A stretch of DNA of 64,000 bases, from positions 12,214,001 through 12,278,000 of the forward strand of contig CAVNZM010000003.1 in assembly GCA_963693365.1 (NCBI GenBank), written 5' to 3'. The notes under the pieces are model-generated. The model was not told the origin of the DNA. It did no database searches and saw only the letters and a list, made by a program, of their open reading frames with translations. Positions 19,259-48,221 of this stretch are shown piece by piece; the stretch's first letter is position 1; each line of letters opens with the position of its first letter. This DNA is from Amoebidium appalachense. Taxonomy: Eukaryota; Ichthyosporea. Made by a program: the position numbers and the translations under genes.

Positions 19259-20243
19259 TGTGTGTGTGTGCGCGTGCGCTATAATTTTGTAGTGATGTGT
19301 TTCTCAAGCCAATCAATACATCTAATAAACAGGTCGTAGTTACGCGTGTTTAGTATAAAATCAAGGATGTTGTAATTTACAGGTAGGCTATCTTTCTGGG
19401 TGTCTGTTGTGAATGTGACGTGTGTGTGTTGCGGTATTATGTGGTCTATCAAACTACATTTGGCGATACATGACCGGTTAAACTGGTGTGTGTGTGTGTT
19501 GTTTGGGCATGCAAATGATGCCACCTTATACTTATTAGATCTCCACTGTATAGCACGTGTACAGTAAAAGCGTGGTAATTGATCAATAATACCATCAGCT
19601 AGAGAAAGACCAGTTCTACAGGAAGGTAATATGTATTTAGGTGTTATACACTTGCGAGTGCCATATTTGGCAATATGGTTGAGGCGGTCAGTATATATAA
19701 AACGAGACATAAGGCTTAGTTTTTCAAGGTGTATGCTTTCATCGGGTCTAGTGTCGTGTGGTATCTTTTTCCATTTGTTATATTGCGTGATTATCTTGTG
19801 ATTGTGTACATGTTTAATAAGTAAGTGGCAGTCCAAAGTCACACACACACTATTGCGGGGTTTATTTGTATTTGTGCCCAGGGGAGAAGGGGAGAGAGAG
19901 GGGAGGAAAGAGGGGAGAGGTGAGGAGGGGACAGGTCGGATAGAGAAGAGAGGGTGGGAGGGCAAATACTTCTTTAAGCGGCTTATGTGCTTATTGAATT
20001 TCAGCGCGAGATAGGATACTCTAGCAGCTATTGGGACCAGACCATATATCGAGAGCGTTACAGGCCCAGGTTTACAACAGTTGTTAGATAGAAAGGAGGC
20101 AACTTCTGCTTCAAGGAAATTTGCCAAGGGTTTAAGCGCTCTAGTTCTCTCTTTCTTGATCCAAGCGGCGAGAAGGGGTAAACCATATTCACATGCCGGG
20201 AAGACAAAAGTGCGAATAAATGTAAGTCTAATAGAAGGATGGA
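18938..20243 (-). mobile_element. LINE family 1, copy 2 (5'-truncated)
   Basis: Same 3' end (CAGCGTAAACCCCC) and 3' UTR as copy 1. The ORF is intact from the truncation point to the stop at 19279 (about 320 codons: the C-terminal part with the QWRSN and FNRSCIAKC motifs). Sequence homology ends at 20243. The flanks share gatatat (18931-18937 and 20242-20248), a likely target duplication. It lacks the RT catalytic core. Confidence 0.9.
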
Positions 20244-20464
20244 TATATCTGACGTGCCTCCCCCTAGATCTGAGCCACGACCAGTGCCTTCCACACGGAT
20301 CCGTTGCAGATCGTTGACGTGACAGGCTGCAAGACGTGCAGACGTGACCGTGTTACCCCCGGTTACAGTACTGTCACCAGGTTTCTTCCCTCTGTTGAAG
20401 TGGTTCGAAGTGAAATAGGCAGGGCAACATATAGGGTACACCATTGTTCCTTGCATAGACTAGG
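20244..20464 (+). promoter_or_regulatory. Probable WDR70 upstream region
   Basis: This is the 221 bp between the LINE insertion and the WDR70 start codon. It must hold the 5' UTR and possibly the core promoter. No TATA box or other clear element was seen. Confidence 0.35.
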
Positions 20465-36259
<15,795 letters not shown>

Positions 36260-37104
36260 TATTGCTGTTGTGTTAGTCTATGTGCGAATGAAAGAAAAAC
36301 GAGTATCTGTTTGAGTAATAAGTTGAGTTTTGGAGAGTATGAATCACGTGTAGAGCTAGCTAAATAGTGTAGAGCATTACTTTGCAGTGGTAGGAACGTG
36401 GGTAGTTCAGCGGTGGTGTTATGAACCTGGATACATTCGCGAATGGTTTGCATGTACAACATAAGACTGAATAGAGGTGGCTGCAAGCAGGAAGTGTACT
36501 TGCGGTGGCCACTCCTTGACACACCGTGAGAAGTTGAATGCTACTCTGTTGTCTGTGTGCCACTGCCACAGTTATCGCCTGAGTGACGTCGACTCTGAGT
36601 GACTTTTTTGCGTGTGCTTGTGCTTTTGCACGCTTCCAAAAGTATGCGTTTTATCTTGGCAAGCGTACGACAAATGGAAATTAACTTTCGATAGCCTTAA
36701 ATGGCTATTTGGCATACCGCAGACCTTGTGGTATTCGCACCGCCAAGCGGTGCTTCAGCTGTGGCACTGTGGCAGGCGTTCTATTTTTGTGTGTCCGAGG
36801 TGCGCACTGCGCTGTGAGGCCCGGAAGCGGCATGAAACCTTTGTTAGACCAGGTTTGCTTGACCTGAATATTAGAACAGTGATAAGAGAACGACTTACAG
36901 ACAGACGGCGTGCATATGTTGACCCCACACATAGGCGGCAAGTTGCAATGTACAGACCTCCCCGGGGCTTGAATTCATAAAAGCACACTATACCTTGAGG
37001 CATATAATTAGCTGCACATATATCCTTCTCACCCGAGGACGACATTACCATTTCATTCGTAGAACACAATACACTAGAAAGCAGACTACCGTAGTTCTTT
37101 CACC
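36260..37104. other. Spacer between WDR70 and the multi-pass protein gene
   Basis: 845 bp of unique sequence. It should contain the WDR70 3' UTR and the promoter of the next gene. One 122-residue open frame at 36612-36980 has no recognised domain and is not called. Confidence 0.5.
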
Positions 37105-38116
37105 ATGGAGGCGCACGGGGGGCTCAGCCCGTCGCCCATACCGACACCGGTAACATGTAGCAATGACAGCAGCTACACCAGCAGCCCCTCAAACCCACAG
37201 GAGGCAGAGACAAGGCCACTGACCAGAGAGAAGGAGTTTGCCTTCCACGATGGCAAGCTGGCAGAGAAGATCATACAGGTAATTTCTTGTGTCCCTGGCC
37301 GTGGCAAGGATACCCTCCATTCAGTTGCTGTTTGGGGCATGATGCACTGCGTGCTTTACTCTCCACGTTGTGCAAGTTGCGTGTCTTGGCTTTGCCATGT
37401 GGACCCTCTCGCAGCTCTGTGTATATGATGTCACGGTGCTCTAGGTTCTTGGTGTGTGCTACGTGTTGTAGCGTCATTGGTTCTTGCCCCACCATGTATT
37501 TCTTACTGAGTGCTTTGCAGCAGCAGCAGGGCGGTGCGGACCCCCTTGATGTCAACTTCAGCAGTCTTGTGGACCAGCTAAGGAGCTCTATCGGCAAGTC
37601 CCCCCGCTACCTGTCCCCGCACGAGATGGCCCTCAGCAGAGAGTGCCGCCTGCCGGGCGGTGGGCCCACGTCGTTCACCAGCAAGTTCTGGGTGGTGGCA
37701 CTGCTGCTTGCACTGGCCGTCAACCTACCGTCATACATCCTCTCTGCCCAGACCGACATATTTAAAATCGCCGAGAGCGGGTGCCTGGACATAGGAGACA
37801 TAGTGAGCAAGGCGTACCAGCCCGACCCACCCAAGCCGGGCAGTGTGCAGTATGCAAACACGTCGTGTCTGTTTGCCAGCCAGGCCGTGCAGACCCAGCC
37901 AGCTAGTGAGGCTGTGCTTCAGGGGGTAACGGGGTGGTTTGAGAGTCAGGGGCACAGTGCGGCCTGTATCAACTACACAACAATAGTGGCACTGAGGGGG
38001 CCACGGGCTACACAGGACAGTGTTGGGATACAGGTGGGTGTACACAGAAATAAGACAGTGGAAGTGGTGGGCTATGGGGTTAGAAGGCCAGTTGTAGAAA
38101 CATGGTAGGAGCTGGT

Positions 38117-38159
<43 letters not shown>

Positions 38160-38358
38160 TCTGTCACCATTGAACGTGTGTGGTGCGTGCCAATTATCTA
38201 TCGGGTGCACACGCACACGATCAACCCTGCACGAGAGCACTTCCAAATGCGCACGCTGAGCTAGATACACTCACACACAAGTACACAGGTACCCACTGTG
38301 TGAGCACTCAGGTAGCCAGGTGGTATGTGGTTTACTTGCCCATACTTAGCATATATGC

Positions 38359-38425
<67 letters not shown>

Positions 38426-38754
38426 CGCACGCGCGCGCGTGTGCGTGTGTGTGTGTGTGTGTGTGTTGCGTTATGTTATTCACATATGTCAATGCGCAAT
38501 GCAAATAAGACGGGCCTCCACAATGCATGCTTGACGTGCACATGGCATGCAACTGTCGGCGCACATGTACACACGTGCACTCACAACCACGTTCACAAGC
38601 ATATAAGTTAAACACACCACGCACGTGATATGGCACATCTCGCATTGTCTGTTTCCATCTTCAAACACTCAAACCCAAGCAGGCCATGGACATGTACAAT
38701 TGCACATACCTACCCCTCCCCCCCCCCCCCCCCCTCTCCCCCCCCCCCATTCCC

Positions 38755-38803
<49 letters not shown>

Positions 38804-40353
38804 CACACACCAAAAAAAAAAAGAAAGGAAAGAAAGGAAAGATGGTAAGGGAGTACAACGCGAGGACAAAACCTCTGCAAAAGCAGCATTTGGCTGGTTC
38901 ACCATGCCCGGTTTCTTGTCCCACACCCCACACCCTGCGTCACAAGCATGCACTGCTCCCGTACACCCACCACACCACCCCATGCATCCTATTAACCCAC
39001 CACACCGCCACATGCACCATAATAACCTATTATATCCTCCAATCAGGCCCAACCGCCCTTCTTCCAGTGCTTAGGCCTGGCCCACGCCACCGAGCAGCAG
39101 GTGGCCCGGCACTACTACGACACGGTGGTGCGGGACACAGATGCGGAGCACCGTGTTCTAGTCTACTACGGCGTGGCCTGGGGCCTGAGTGTGCTTGTGT
39201 ACCTGGTGGTGGCCTGGGGGGCTTATCTCAACCGCAGGCACACGGTCATGGCCGCCCGGGGTTCGGCTTTCCTGCGCATGCTGGCCCTGACATCCACATC
39301 AACACTTCTCTCTGCTGGGTTTCTAACCCTGTCGCGCCTCGGGCTGATCACCGGGGACGACCTTTTTTATGTTTTGACTGCCCGGGGCCCTCTTGCTGTC
39401 TACTATGGGGCCGTGCTGTGGGCCTCTCTTTCACTGGTGCTGCTCTACGGCACGGTGCTGTGCCAACAGAGGGCACTGCTTGGGTTCCACCTACGAAAGC
39501 TGTACACGGGCAGGGTGGCCGAGTTTTTGTCACCCCTGCTTGTGGGCTGTGTGGTGCTGTGGGTGCTGATGGTCATGATCCCTCAGGCTGTGGCACTATG
39601 GCACCCCATGGTAAGAAATGTTTTATTGATGGGTGCGGGTGGCTTGTGTGTTGTGTGGAGGGATGTGGCGTGGCGTTGGTGTGGGCTGGAACGGATGGAT
39701 TGGAGAGATGAGACGGAGGGAGGAGAAGAAGGGAGGGGGGGGGGGGGGGGGGGGGGGGAGGAGGGGTCAGGCAGCCTGGTTATGGCAGCATGCTACTAGT
39801 GTGGTGTTCAAAGTCTACACTGGTTCACAGCGTGTGCATTTGTTCATAGCCACCCAATTCATCCACTGTTTTAGGTGTGGAATCTCCTTATCTTTGCAGG
39901 ACCAGTGTTACACCTATCTAGTGCTACACCTATCTAGTGCTACACCTATCTAGTCACCGCTTGCTACACCTATCTAGTGCTACACCTATCTAGTGCTACA
40001 CCTATCTAGTGCTACACCTATCTAGTGCTACACCTATCTAGTGCTACACCTATCTAGTGCTACACCTATCTAGTGCTACACCTGTCTAGTGCTACACCTA
40101 TCTAGTGCTACACCTATCTAGTGCTACACCTATCTAGTGCTACACCTATCTAGTGCTACACCTATCCACAATCACGCCAATACCACCCCCAACACAATGG
40201 CCATCACCACCCAAAACTAGCCACTAACCCGCACATGTGCAGAGTGATATCCTGCCAGCCAGTGTGCTTGCCCTGTGCCTGGGCCTGGGCATGGCATCTG
40301 TCTTCTTCTACTTGGTGTGGCAGCTGAGGGCCACCATGAGCCTGTACACGGAC

Positions 40354-40390
<37 letters not shown>

Positions 40391-40895
40391 TGTGTGTCTG
40401 TGTGTCCGTGTTGATATTTACACAGAGAAGTGTTCGTGTGCGCATTTGTTGGTTGGTGTTGACAACCTCTGAGCTCTGTGTGTCCGTGATTATGTGTGGG
40501 TTGGTGTGTACGCAAACATGTGTGTGCACATGCTTGAGACGTCATTTTACTGTATGATGCCACCCTCTTTGGTGGATGCATGGTTGATGGCCTCCCCCCT
40601 CCCCCCTCTGTCCTCTGTACGAACCATGATGGACACTGTGTGTACCCTCTATTCCAACAGCGGTTTATTGTGAGCTCCAATTTGTTGTGTTATGTTCGGT
40701 TTACTGCATGACCAGTTGGTTCTCCTGTGGCACTCGCTTGTGATGCCGCACGACCTACTAACCATGTGTGTGCTCAGGGAGCGTTTAGTGTTTTTTGTTG
40801 GGTTTTTTTTGCCGTGGGGGGGGGGGGGGGGTAAGTGTCTGCCCGATTTGGCATGAAGATTTGCATGTACCCATATCCCCCCTTCCCAACCCCAG

Positions 40896-40945
<50 letters not shown>

Positions 40946-41381
40946 CCCGCCCCCCTCCCTTCTTCCCTTGACCCACCCACCCACTACCACCACCACCACC
41001 ACCACCACCACCCCCATGTACACTGACACGTGCTCACAGCTACCAGAACGTTCGGTTGGTGCTGCTGACACTGCCCGTGGCTGTGGCGGTGTTTGTGCTG
41101 GCCATGGAGGACGAGTACTCGTGTAGGTGCCCATGCAGTTCCATGCACAATGCTCGTGCAATGCTCGTGTCATCAAGGGTGCGCACAGGTTTGCACGTGG
41201 CACACATGTACTTCAGTGCATGACAAAAAACACGCATGTAAAGAGAAGCGCCCACACCACCACCGTTCACACTTCTACCTACAGCTAAACCACCCCCTGG
41301 CCTTCAAGTAGTGCACTCACATAGTGTCTGTTGTTTCAACGTGCATCGGCATGGATATGGCTGTATTTGTGTGCTGAGGGT

Positions 41382-41412
<31 letters not shown>

Positions 41413-42166
41413 GGGGGGGGGCAATCATTTTTACTCACAGGAGAGTGACACACCCATGCTTTCCAAATCTTTCTCAACCTTGACACTCTCTTGGGTCCTT
41501 GGTCTCGTCTCTGCTTTCGTGCATGTGACTGTCCCACCGCACGTGGGTGGTTGCTTTCTTTGCCTGCATGTGTGCTGTGTGCCTGCTATGTGAATGCCCT
41601 CCCTCCTTCCTCTTGCCTCCCCCCCCCCCTCCCCCCCCCCCCCCCCCCCCCCCTACTCTCCCACCCTTCTCCACCACCGCACCTCACTGCCACCATTGGG
41701 CCCCTCCTCCTATCTGATAAACTTGCCATGCATTTGGGGTAGTTGGCTGTAATTGCATCCGTGCCAATAATAACGTGCACGGAAACGTGGTCTCATGCAT
41801 CCATCGGCATAGCATGTACTAACAGCACCTGCACACACACAACCACACACGCACACACACACTCACTCACTCATTCACTCAGTCACGTGTACACACAACC
41901 ACACACACACACACGTACACGTACACACGTACACACACACAGCCTGGGTGTTCTTTGCACTACCCTACGGCATGCAGTGCTCCGTGCTCTTCTACAACCT
42001 GGACGTGCTTTTGGGCCGATTACTTTGGGTGGCCATCAAGGGCCCAGCCCACCCCACAGGCCCACGCACCTTCAGCCAGACACTTAGTGGGGGCCCCAGT
42101 GTTGGCCGGGCATCCATGGCCATGCACCAGGACCCAAGGATCATGTTCGATATCATGGTGCTGTAG
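37105..42166 (+). CDS. Multi-pass membrane protein, receptor-like (556 aa), unknown family
   Basis: Exons 37105-37278, 37521-38033, 39047-39610, 40243-40355, 41040-41122, 41943-42166; all junctions are GT-AG and phase-consistent. Layout: a polar N-terminus of about 110 residues, one hydrophobic segment (KFWVVALLLALAVNLPSYIL), a loop of about 130 residues with four Cys, then seven hydrophobic segments (VYYGVAWGLSVLVYLVVAW, FLRMLALTSTSTLLSAGF, VLWASLSLVLLYGTVLC, LSPLLVGCVVLWVLMVMI, VLALCLGLGMASVFFYLVW, LVLLTLPVAVAVFVLAM, FFALPYGMQCSVLFYNL) and a short tail. One anchor plus seven helices suggests a receptor or channel-like protein; I recognise no family. Exon 2 opens with CAGCAGCAG, so the acceptor may vary by three bases. 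It converges on the GPCR gene. Confidence 0.8.
38112..38158. repeat. Poly-G tract in intron 2
   Basis: An uninterrupted G-run of about 40 bases shortly after exon 2, one of dozens in the window. The intron also holds a (TG)n block at 38365-38466 and (CA)n at 38758-38812. Confidence 0.9.
39904..40166 (+). repeat. 16-bp minisatellite
   Basis: About 16 tandem copies of tgctacacctatctag in intron 3 of the multi-pass protein gene. One unit is altered (tagtcaccgct) and one has cctgtctag. Confidence 0.9.
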
Positions 42167-42567
42167 GGGGGGGGGGGGGGGGGGGTCTAGCGTTGAAGGG
42201 GGAGAGGGGTGTGTGGGGAGAAAGGGAGTGGAGGGAGGGGGGGGGGGGGGGGGGGGGGGGGGTAGATGCATATCACGATGCCCAAGCCTTGGTGCATGTA
42301 TCATAGACGGGTTAAGGGTGGTTGGTGCATAAGTTTATTAACGTAGGTGGCTAGGAGTGATATGAATGGCTGGCAGTGCAGTAGGCAGTGAGTGTGCGGA
42401 GATATTGGGTTAAGTGATGGTAGGCTAGGGGTGACCAACAATGTGTTAGGAGTGGCGAGACACACGGGTTGCAATTATCATACGGTACACACATGCAGGG
42501 ATACCTTCACTTGTGAACGCTGTGCACAAATATTGACAAATTCACACACACACACACACACACGTGT

Positions 42568-42610
<43 letters not shown>

Positions 42611-43275
42611 GACCACAAACATATGGACACTGTAGTGGCCATGACCACACACACCGTCCTATGGCTGTGAAATTCAGACACCCATTGTCTGTACACACAC
42701 GAATGCACGCTTATGTGTAGGACAAATTCTTGTCATGTACCAGTATTTACAATGTGGGGCCCAGTAGATAGATATAAATATATCTATTAGTAAGTTGACC
42801 TCCACATGATCTCTGTGTCAGAGTGGATGCGGTGGGCATTGAATAGCTGTGCTGAGGGCCATGTGTATAATGATTGTCGTGATGTGTGGAATCAGAACAA
42901 CGGGAGAATAAACGATCGATCGGAGTCTTAGACTGATTGGAAGCTTGCTTCGGGACCGGGGCGGCCGTACTGTCAGCATCACTAAAAATACAGAAAAGCT
43001 CGCTGCCAGCCGGGTCATGTGCATTTTGGGAATATAGCAATTGCACTGCGGCATGCTGAGAGTGTCTAACCCAGAGCCATGATTACGAGCTTGCAGGCCT
43101 TTGCATTCATTGCTTCGCCACGGCCGTGGTACGGCGTGCACACATCGCCAACTCCCTTCACACACACAGCCATGGTACACAGTGTCTGACACACAGTTAC
43201 TCCGAGACATGTACAATATGCCAGTTGGTACAGCGTGCAAACGCGCCCACACACACACACTGTACACACACACGT

Positions 43276-43316
<41 letters not shown>

Positions 43317-43327
43317 ACTCACTCACT

Positions 43328-43358
<31 letters not shown>

Positions 43359-44034
43359 ACACACGTGCACGTACACACAGGTACACACACGTACACACAA
43401 ACACACACATGCATGCACATACGTATGTGATCGATACAGTCATCATGCACTTGAAGCCAGTACTGACTAGTACTGGTACTGGCACACAACTTTAAGGCAC
43501 CGTGACAGTTACTCAATTGGGACCCGGAACTTTCAAATTGGAAAATTGCACCGTGAACCTCCGGATCCTGGAGGGAAGAAGGCGGCGGGGCGGGTACACA
43601 CTGTGGGACTTCAAGTTGGGGGAAGAACTGAGAGAGGAAGTTGTGCGAGGGGGAGTGCCCTCCGGGGCTCGAGGTCACGGGCCCCGGGGACCGTTCAATT
43701 ATTTACTGCATGCGCCCCAACGCTGCACCGTGCATGCATGACTGCACAGTCATGCTTATGTGTGTGTTGTACGCGTGCCGGAGGGCCTGGCTAGCTAATA
43801 TACCAGTGTAAGCTGTGAGTTGCAGGTTCAGAGATCTAGTAGTGAATGAACCCAGGATATAAGCACAAGCCTCCTGCAAACGAAAAAGGATTAAACCCCA
43901 ATCGGAGTCAATCCCGTGAACTTTGCTGTCAGCTAGAGCGAAAAAGTCTGGCAACCCGCGCGCAGCCAAACCAAAAAATGCAGCCTGGCCCTGAATCAGC
44001 ATACAACCCTAGTTTTAAAAATACACAGTTGACG
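42167..44034. other. 3' spacer of the multi-pass protein gene
   Basis: Poly-G at 42167-42186 and 42237-42262, (CA)n blocks at 42543-42604 and 43250-43410, otherwise unique. A GC-rich open stretch at 43502-43738 resembles an exon in composition but has no recognised domain and no clear splice sites. Confidence 0.5.
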
Positions 44035-44270
44035 GGCCCAACCACATCGGCTGAGTCAATCTGAAAGAGAATTATTCTGCAAAAAGCAGGATTATTCTGC
44101 AAAAAGCAGAATTGTTTTGCAAAAACTCAGGATTATTAATGCAAACAGCAGAATTATTCTGATTTCAAACCAGAATTATTCTCCTGTCGATAGCAAAATA
44201 ATTCTGCTTTTGACAATGCAGCAGAAGAAATCTGCTTTGTGCCAGTTAACTCGGTCGATGTGGTTGGGCC
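44035..44270. mobile_element. MITE-like element with terminal inverted repeats
   Basis: The ends are inverted repeats: ggcccaaccacatcggctgagt on the left, and its near complement actcggtcgatgtggttgggcc on the right. The 236-bp body contains about seven variants of a near-palindrome cagaattattctg/gcaaaaagcag. No coding capacity. A clear target duplication was not found. Confidence 0.65.
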
Positions 44271-46055
44271 TTATTTGACCATAAGCAGACTATAACCTCC
44301 TATATTTGAGCAGATGCTATAAAAAAAAACTTTTTAATAATAAAAAATAAAAAGACATGTGAAAATGGTAAAGCAGAAATATCGATATCCTGCGCATGCG
44401 GCAGCCGCCGGGCTGAGGGCAGCCTGGCAGTGTAGTAAAGTCTAACTCACCAAGAAAGTAGAAAGATTCCGCTTTCTTTTTTTTTTAGTTTAGCATATCA
44501 CTCTCAGGACTCGGAGCCTGATAATTATTCACGTGAACCAGAATCATTTGGCAACATTTTTAAATAACTTACTGCAAATTTTGCAATTTGAAATAGCGGC
44601 TGAATTTGAAGCGGCTGAGCAGAATGCTTCTGCGCATGTGATCCGGCCCTGACTCATTCGCTACCCGCAAAACGACTGATTCGCATGCAGGGTTGTCGTG
44701 CAGGCCGCTGACAAGCATTGCGAGCCATAGCGCCATATTATTTAAAGGCTGGCACATGCATGCAGTAAGATATTGGGGGGGGGGGGGGGGGGGGGGGGAG
44801 GGGGGGAGCGGAGGGGGGAGGGAGGGGGGGGGGGAAGGGGAGGGGAGGGGGAGTGGTGCATGTGCCGGTGTATCTGTGTATCTGTGTGTGTTGGGGGGGG
44901 ATGGGGGGGTGGGGATGGGAGGGGGAGTGGTGCGTGTGCCAGTGTATCTGTGTGTGTGGGGGGGGGGGGGGGGGGGGGGGGGGGGAGGGGGGGAATGCGG
45001 TGGTTTTTTTGTTGTGTTGCGGCCTCGCCTAGGGAGGGAGTGAGGGAGGGAGTGGAAGGGGGGGGGGGGGGGGGGGGGGGGGGAGGGTACGTGGGGGCTG
45101 GTAGAGGGAGTGCAATCGAGTACCGCTGGTCCCACATGATCATACCTGAGTGTGGCGAGGCTGCAACGGTTGCTACTATGTGCCACCCACGCAACCCAGT
45201 TAGGAGCTATGTATGCCGTCAATGTATACCGGCATGCTGCTGATATCTGCACTGGCGTTCAAAGTGTGCAAACACAAGCACCATAACCACCCCCAGCCCA
45301 GGTAACGGTTGCATTTCCATAGTCCATTAATATGGTCCATTGGACGAAACATATCCATCCACCAATGTGTCATTGCAATGTCGCATGCATGATATATGTT
45401 CATTCATAGACCACCACCGTGCCCTGCGCGGCTGTGGCCCAAATGTGTGGCAGGGCCGGCCTGCCCCACGGCTACATACTCAAATGGCTACCGTGCATGC
45501 TCCGCACCGGCACCAAAACCAGCACAAAACATCATGGCACAATGTTCTCTAAGTGATGGTGTGTAAATCTCCCTGCCATAATAGTAATACAATATTAATA
45601 ATGATAACATTATCATTAGTAATGTTAATAATAATAATAACCGTTGGCATACCTGTGATCGATAACCCTCCTTTTCCGGGTGTTTATAACTTTCTCAGCC
45701 ATACAACAACACCAGGTAACTTCTTGCATGCCATGATCATAATCAACAAACAAAACAATTGAAAATCCCCTTAGAAAAGCTATAAAAAAAAAACCTGCTG
45801 CAGCTAACGCTTCCGTTAACTGCATAAATTCTGGCCCCTGCAGGCGCCTGCTCAAATACAATACACGGCACGGTCGCACTTAGGTTCACCAGACATATCA
45901 TTCGTCATCATGATGCACACAGCCTCTACATACTCGGTCTCTCTCTATCTCACCCCATCCTGGGACCCAACACCGCACCTACCACAACCTCTAACTCCGT
46001 TCATTCATTCATCCCCCCCCCCCTCCCCCCTCCCTCCCTTCCCCCCCCCCCCTTT
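44271..46055. other. Spacer between MITE and GPCR gene
   Basis: AT-rich part (44271-44580), then poly-G/GA blocks at 44774-45085, then unique sequence. It includes an AT-rich near-palindrome at about 45600-45620 (taatgataacattatcatta). No gene recognised. Confidence 0.5.
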
Positions 46056-47163
46056 TTATGGCCCCTGGCTACCCCCCGGCTGTCCGTGCTCTGAGTATAC
46101 AAATGCCATAGTGGGTAGGCCTGTCTGTGCGGCCTTCACCACCACCCTAGCCCCCTTGTCTTCCACCTTCGTCTTCTGCGTCTGTCCGGGGGGTAGCATA
46201 GTCACGCTTGTGTTGTGGTCGATGTCCACGTCAGCAAGGGGCATAACCGCTGCCGGTGTCATGCTGCCCGTGCCCGTGCTGTCTGTGCACCTGCCACGGA
46301 GGTATCTCCAAGCCGTGGGCCCAGTGAATGCTATACAGTTGAGTAGGCCCTGCAAAGGAGACATGATACCGTGTAGAAGCGCAAGCACAAACACACTGTC
46401 CCCGGTCACCGTCTGCAATACCCTGTTTGCCGTGCCTGGCAGCCAGCACACCACGAAGATAAGACCAAACGAGCACACCTGAAGGAGCACGGCCTGACTG
46501 GCCCCGCCTATCCTCACGCCCCCCAGGCTGTATGTGTGTGTGACCTTGTGCAGTAACATGGTGGTGATGGTGAAGATGTAGGCCAAGAGCAGCCACAAGG
46601 GAGCACTGGTTAGCGCGTATCTCAGCGCCACGTACTGGGGCAGTATGTAGCACCAGGGCAGGGTGGGTCCCAGCACCCCAGCACACAGGCAGCCCACGGC
46701 CGTCAGCACGGGGAACCCCCAGCACACCACATGGTAGAGGGGCACAAGACTGGCTGCACGCTCCTCGGGCCACAGCAGCACCACACCAACAAAGCTGTGC
46801 GTCACCAGGGCTGCTACCCAGAAGCCCCCTGCAATGGCATACTGTGCCAGCGCACCCTGTGTGGAAGGACAGTCAGATGTGATGTTTGCAGGTGGTGACA
46901 GGGCACAGTGGAAGCGAGCAGGTGCAAAGGTGGGAATGCTTGGAGCGATGGCTATGATTAATTAAAGAACCTCGCGACAAGAAGCGGAAACATCTGATAA
47001 TCATTAAAGAAAACCTCAATAGGACGAGGCGGCAGGGTAGGCGCAGGCAAAGGGAGGAAAATCAATAGTATGACTACATAAGGCAGGCAACCATCAGGCA
47101 GGCTAAAGGTTTTGAAAAAATAGTCGGTTGGACCAGGCAAAACGAAAGGTTAACTTGAGGCAG

Positions 47164-47197
<34 letters not shown>

Positions 47198-48221
47198 AAT
47201 CGATTGGGGGCTCGAAGGTGAAAAAGAACAAAATCAAAAAGACAACGATCGGGTGGCAACAAAGGCAGGCAGAAAGAATCCGTCCATCAATTGAATGAAG
47301 CAGGAAAAAAAACGAAAAAACAAATGGACTGACTGAGCAGGCAAACGGAAAAGCATTATCTGACAACGAGGAAAAGACACCCCTGAGTTTCAGCTTCTAA
47401 GAGGGAGCCACACAGCGGATGACTGACTGGCAAAGCGGACACAATCGTGTATAGAAGGAAGGTCAGATGAAAAGTTGCACTGACAGGCCGCAAAAAAAAG
47501 TCGGGAAAAAAGGGAAGGAAAAGTCCAACCAAAGAATTTTGCCTATTGGAAAAAAAAAAAAAAAAAAAAAAAAACCAAAGGGGGGGGGGGGGGGGGGGTT
47601 AGCTTGATACAGGTCCAAAAAAAACCACCGCACATTCTTTTCAAAAAGCCTTTTCACAGAGACAAAGAAGAACGCAGTCCCGGGGATAGATGCAACGTGC
47701 AACTGGAACACGTTGGACGTCAAGACGTTAACAAGTGCAGCCTCGTCAGCACAAACACGTCTGTGTGACACTACCTTGCGGGCTTGTGGTGCCAGTGATC
47801 TGTTGAACTACGGCTGTCAAGCGAATGGAGATACCTGGCCATCAAGCAAGCAATACTAGCTGTGAGCATACTATGACAGAGCAGCACATAAGGCCAGCGG
47901 GCCGTGACCAAAAAACTGAATGCAGGTTTCGACATCTGTTTCGACACGTGAGATGGCAAGTCACACCTGTATCTGGCATAACACGGAATGCGTGAGGCCC
48001 CAAGGGCCCAGGAAGGTGACGAAGAAGGTGGGTATCTCGGCCACGGCCAGCCAAACGACCAGCTGGTGCCGTAGCGTGCGCCTGTGCCTGCGCACGGAGA
48101 AGAAGAAGCACACGACAAACAGAGAACCAAGCAGGCCAAGAACCGAGCACACACGCGTGGCCAAAAACACCACCTGCTGCTGTTCGCTGCTGAGTCCCAT
48201 CATCGAAACTGGAATACTCAT
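46056..48221 (-). CDS. cAMP-receptor/GCR1-like G-protein-coupled receptor (351 aa)
   Basis: Two exons on the minus strand: 48221-47967 and 46856-46056, joined in phase 0. Seven helices are visible: VVFLATRVCSVLGLLGSLFV, QLVVWLAVAEIPTFFVTFLG, YAIAGGFWVAALVTHSFVGV, YHVVCWGFPVLTAVGCLCAG, PLWLLLAYIFTITTMLLHKV, LLQVCSFGLIFVVCWLPG and LALLHGIMSPLQGLLNCIAF. CQIQG before helix 3 with Cys in LPWCYI gives the usual extracellular disulfide pair. The short HRRTLRHQLVVWLA intracellular loop and the CxIQ motif are typical of cAMP-receptor/GPR157-type receptors. The tail is Thr/Ser-rich. It would sit in the plasma membrane and couple to heterotrimeric G proteins; the ligand is unknown. The start is the first ATG in frame. 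Confidence 0.85.
46857..47966 (-). other. Intron of the GPCR gene
   Basis: 1.1 kb with clean GT-AG ends (CAG|gtgtga and cacag|GGTGCG on the minus strand). Contains poly-A at 47167-47195 and 47551-47572 and a G-run at 47580-47598, but no gene. Confidence 0.7.

Noticed and set aside
36612-36980. 122-residue ORF between WDR70 and the membrane protein gene
   Set aside because: No domain, no start context and composition unlike the host exons.
39904-40166. Possible CRISPR array
   Set aside because: Direct 16-bp tandem repeats without spacers in a eukaryotic intron; a minisatellite.
43502-43741. GC-rich 79-residue ORF as a gene
   Set aside because: Exon-like composition, but no recognised domain, no clear splice sites and no neighbouring exons.
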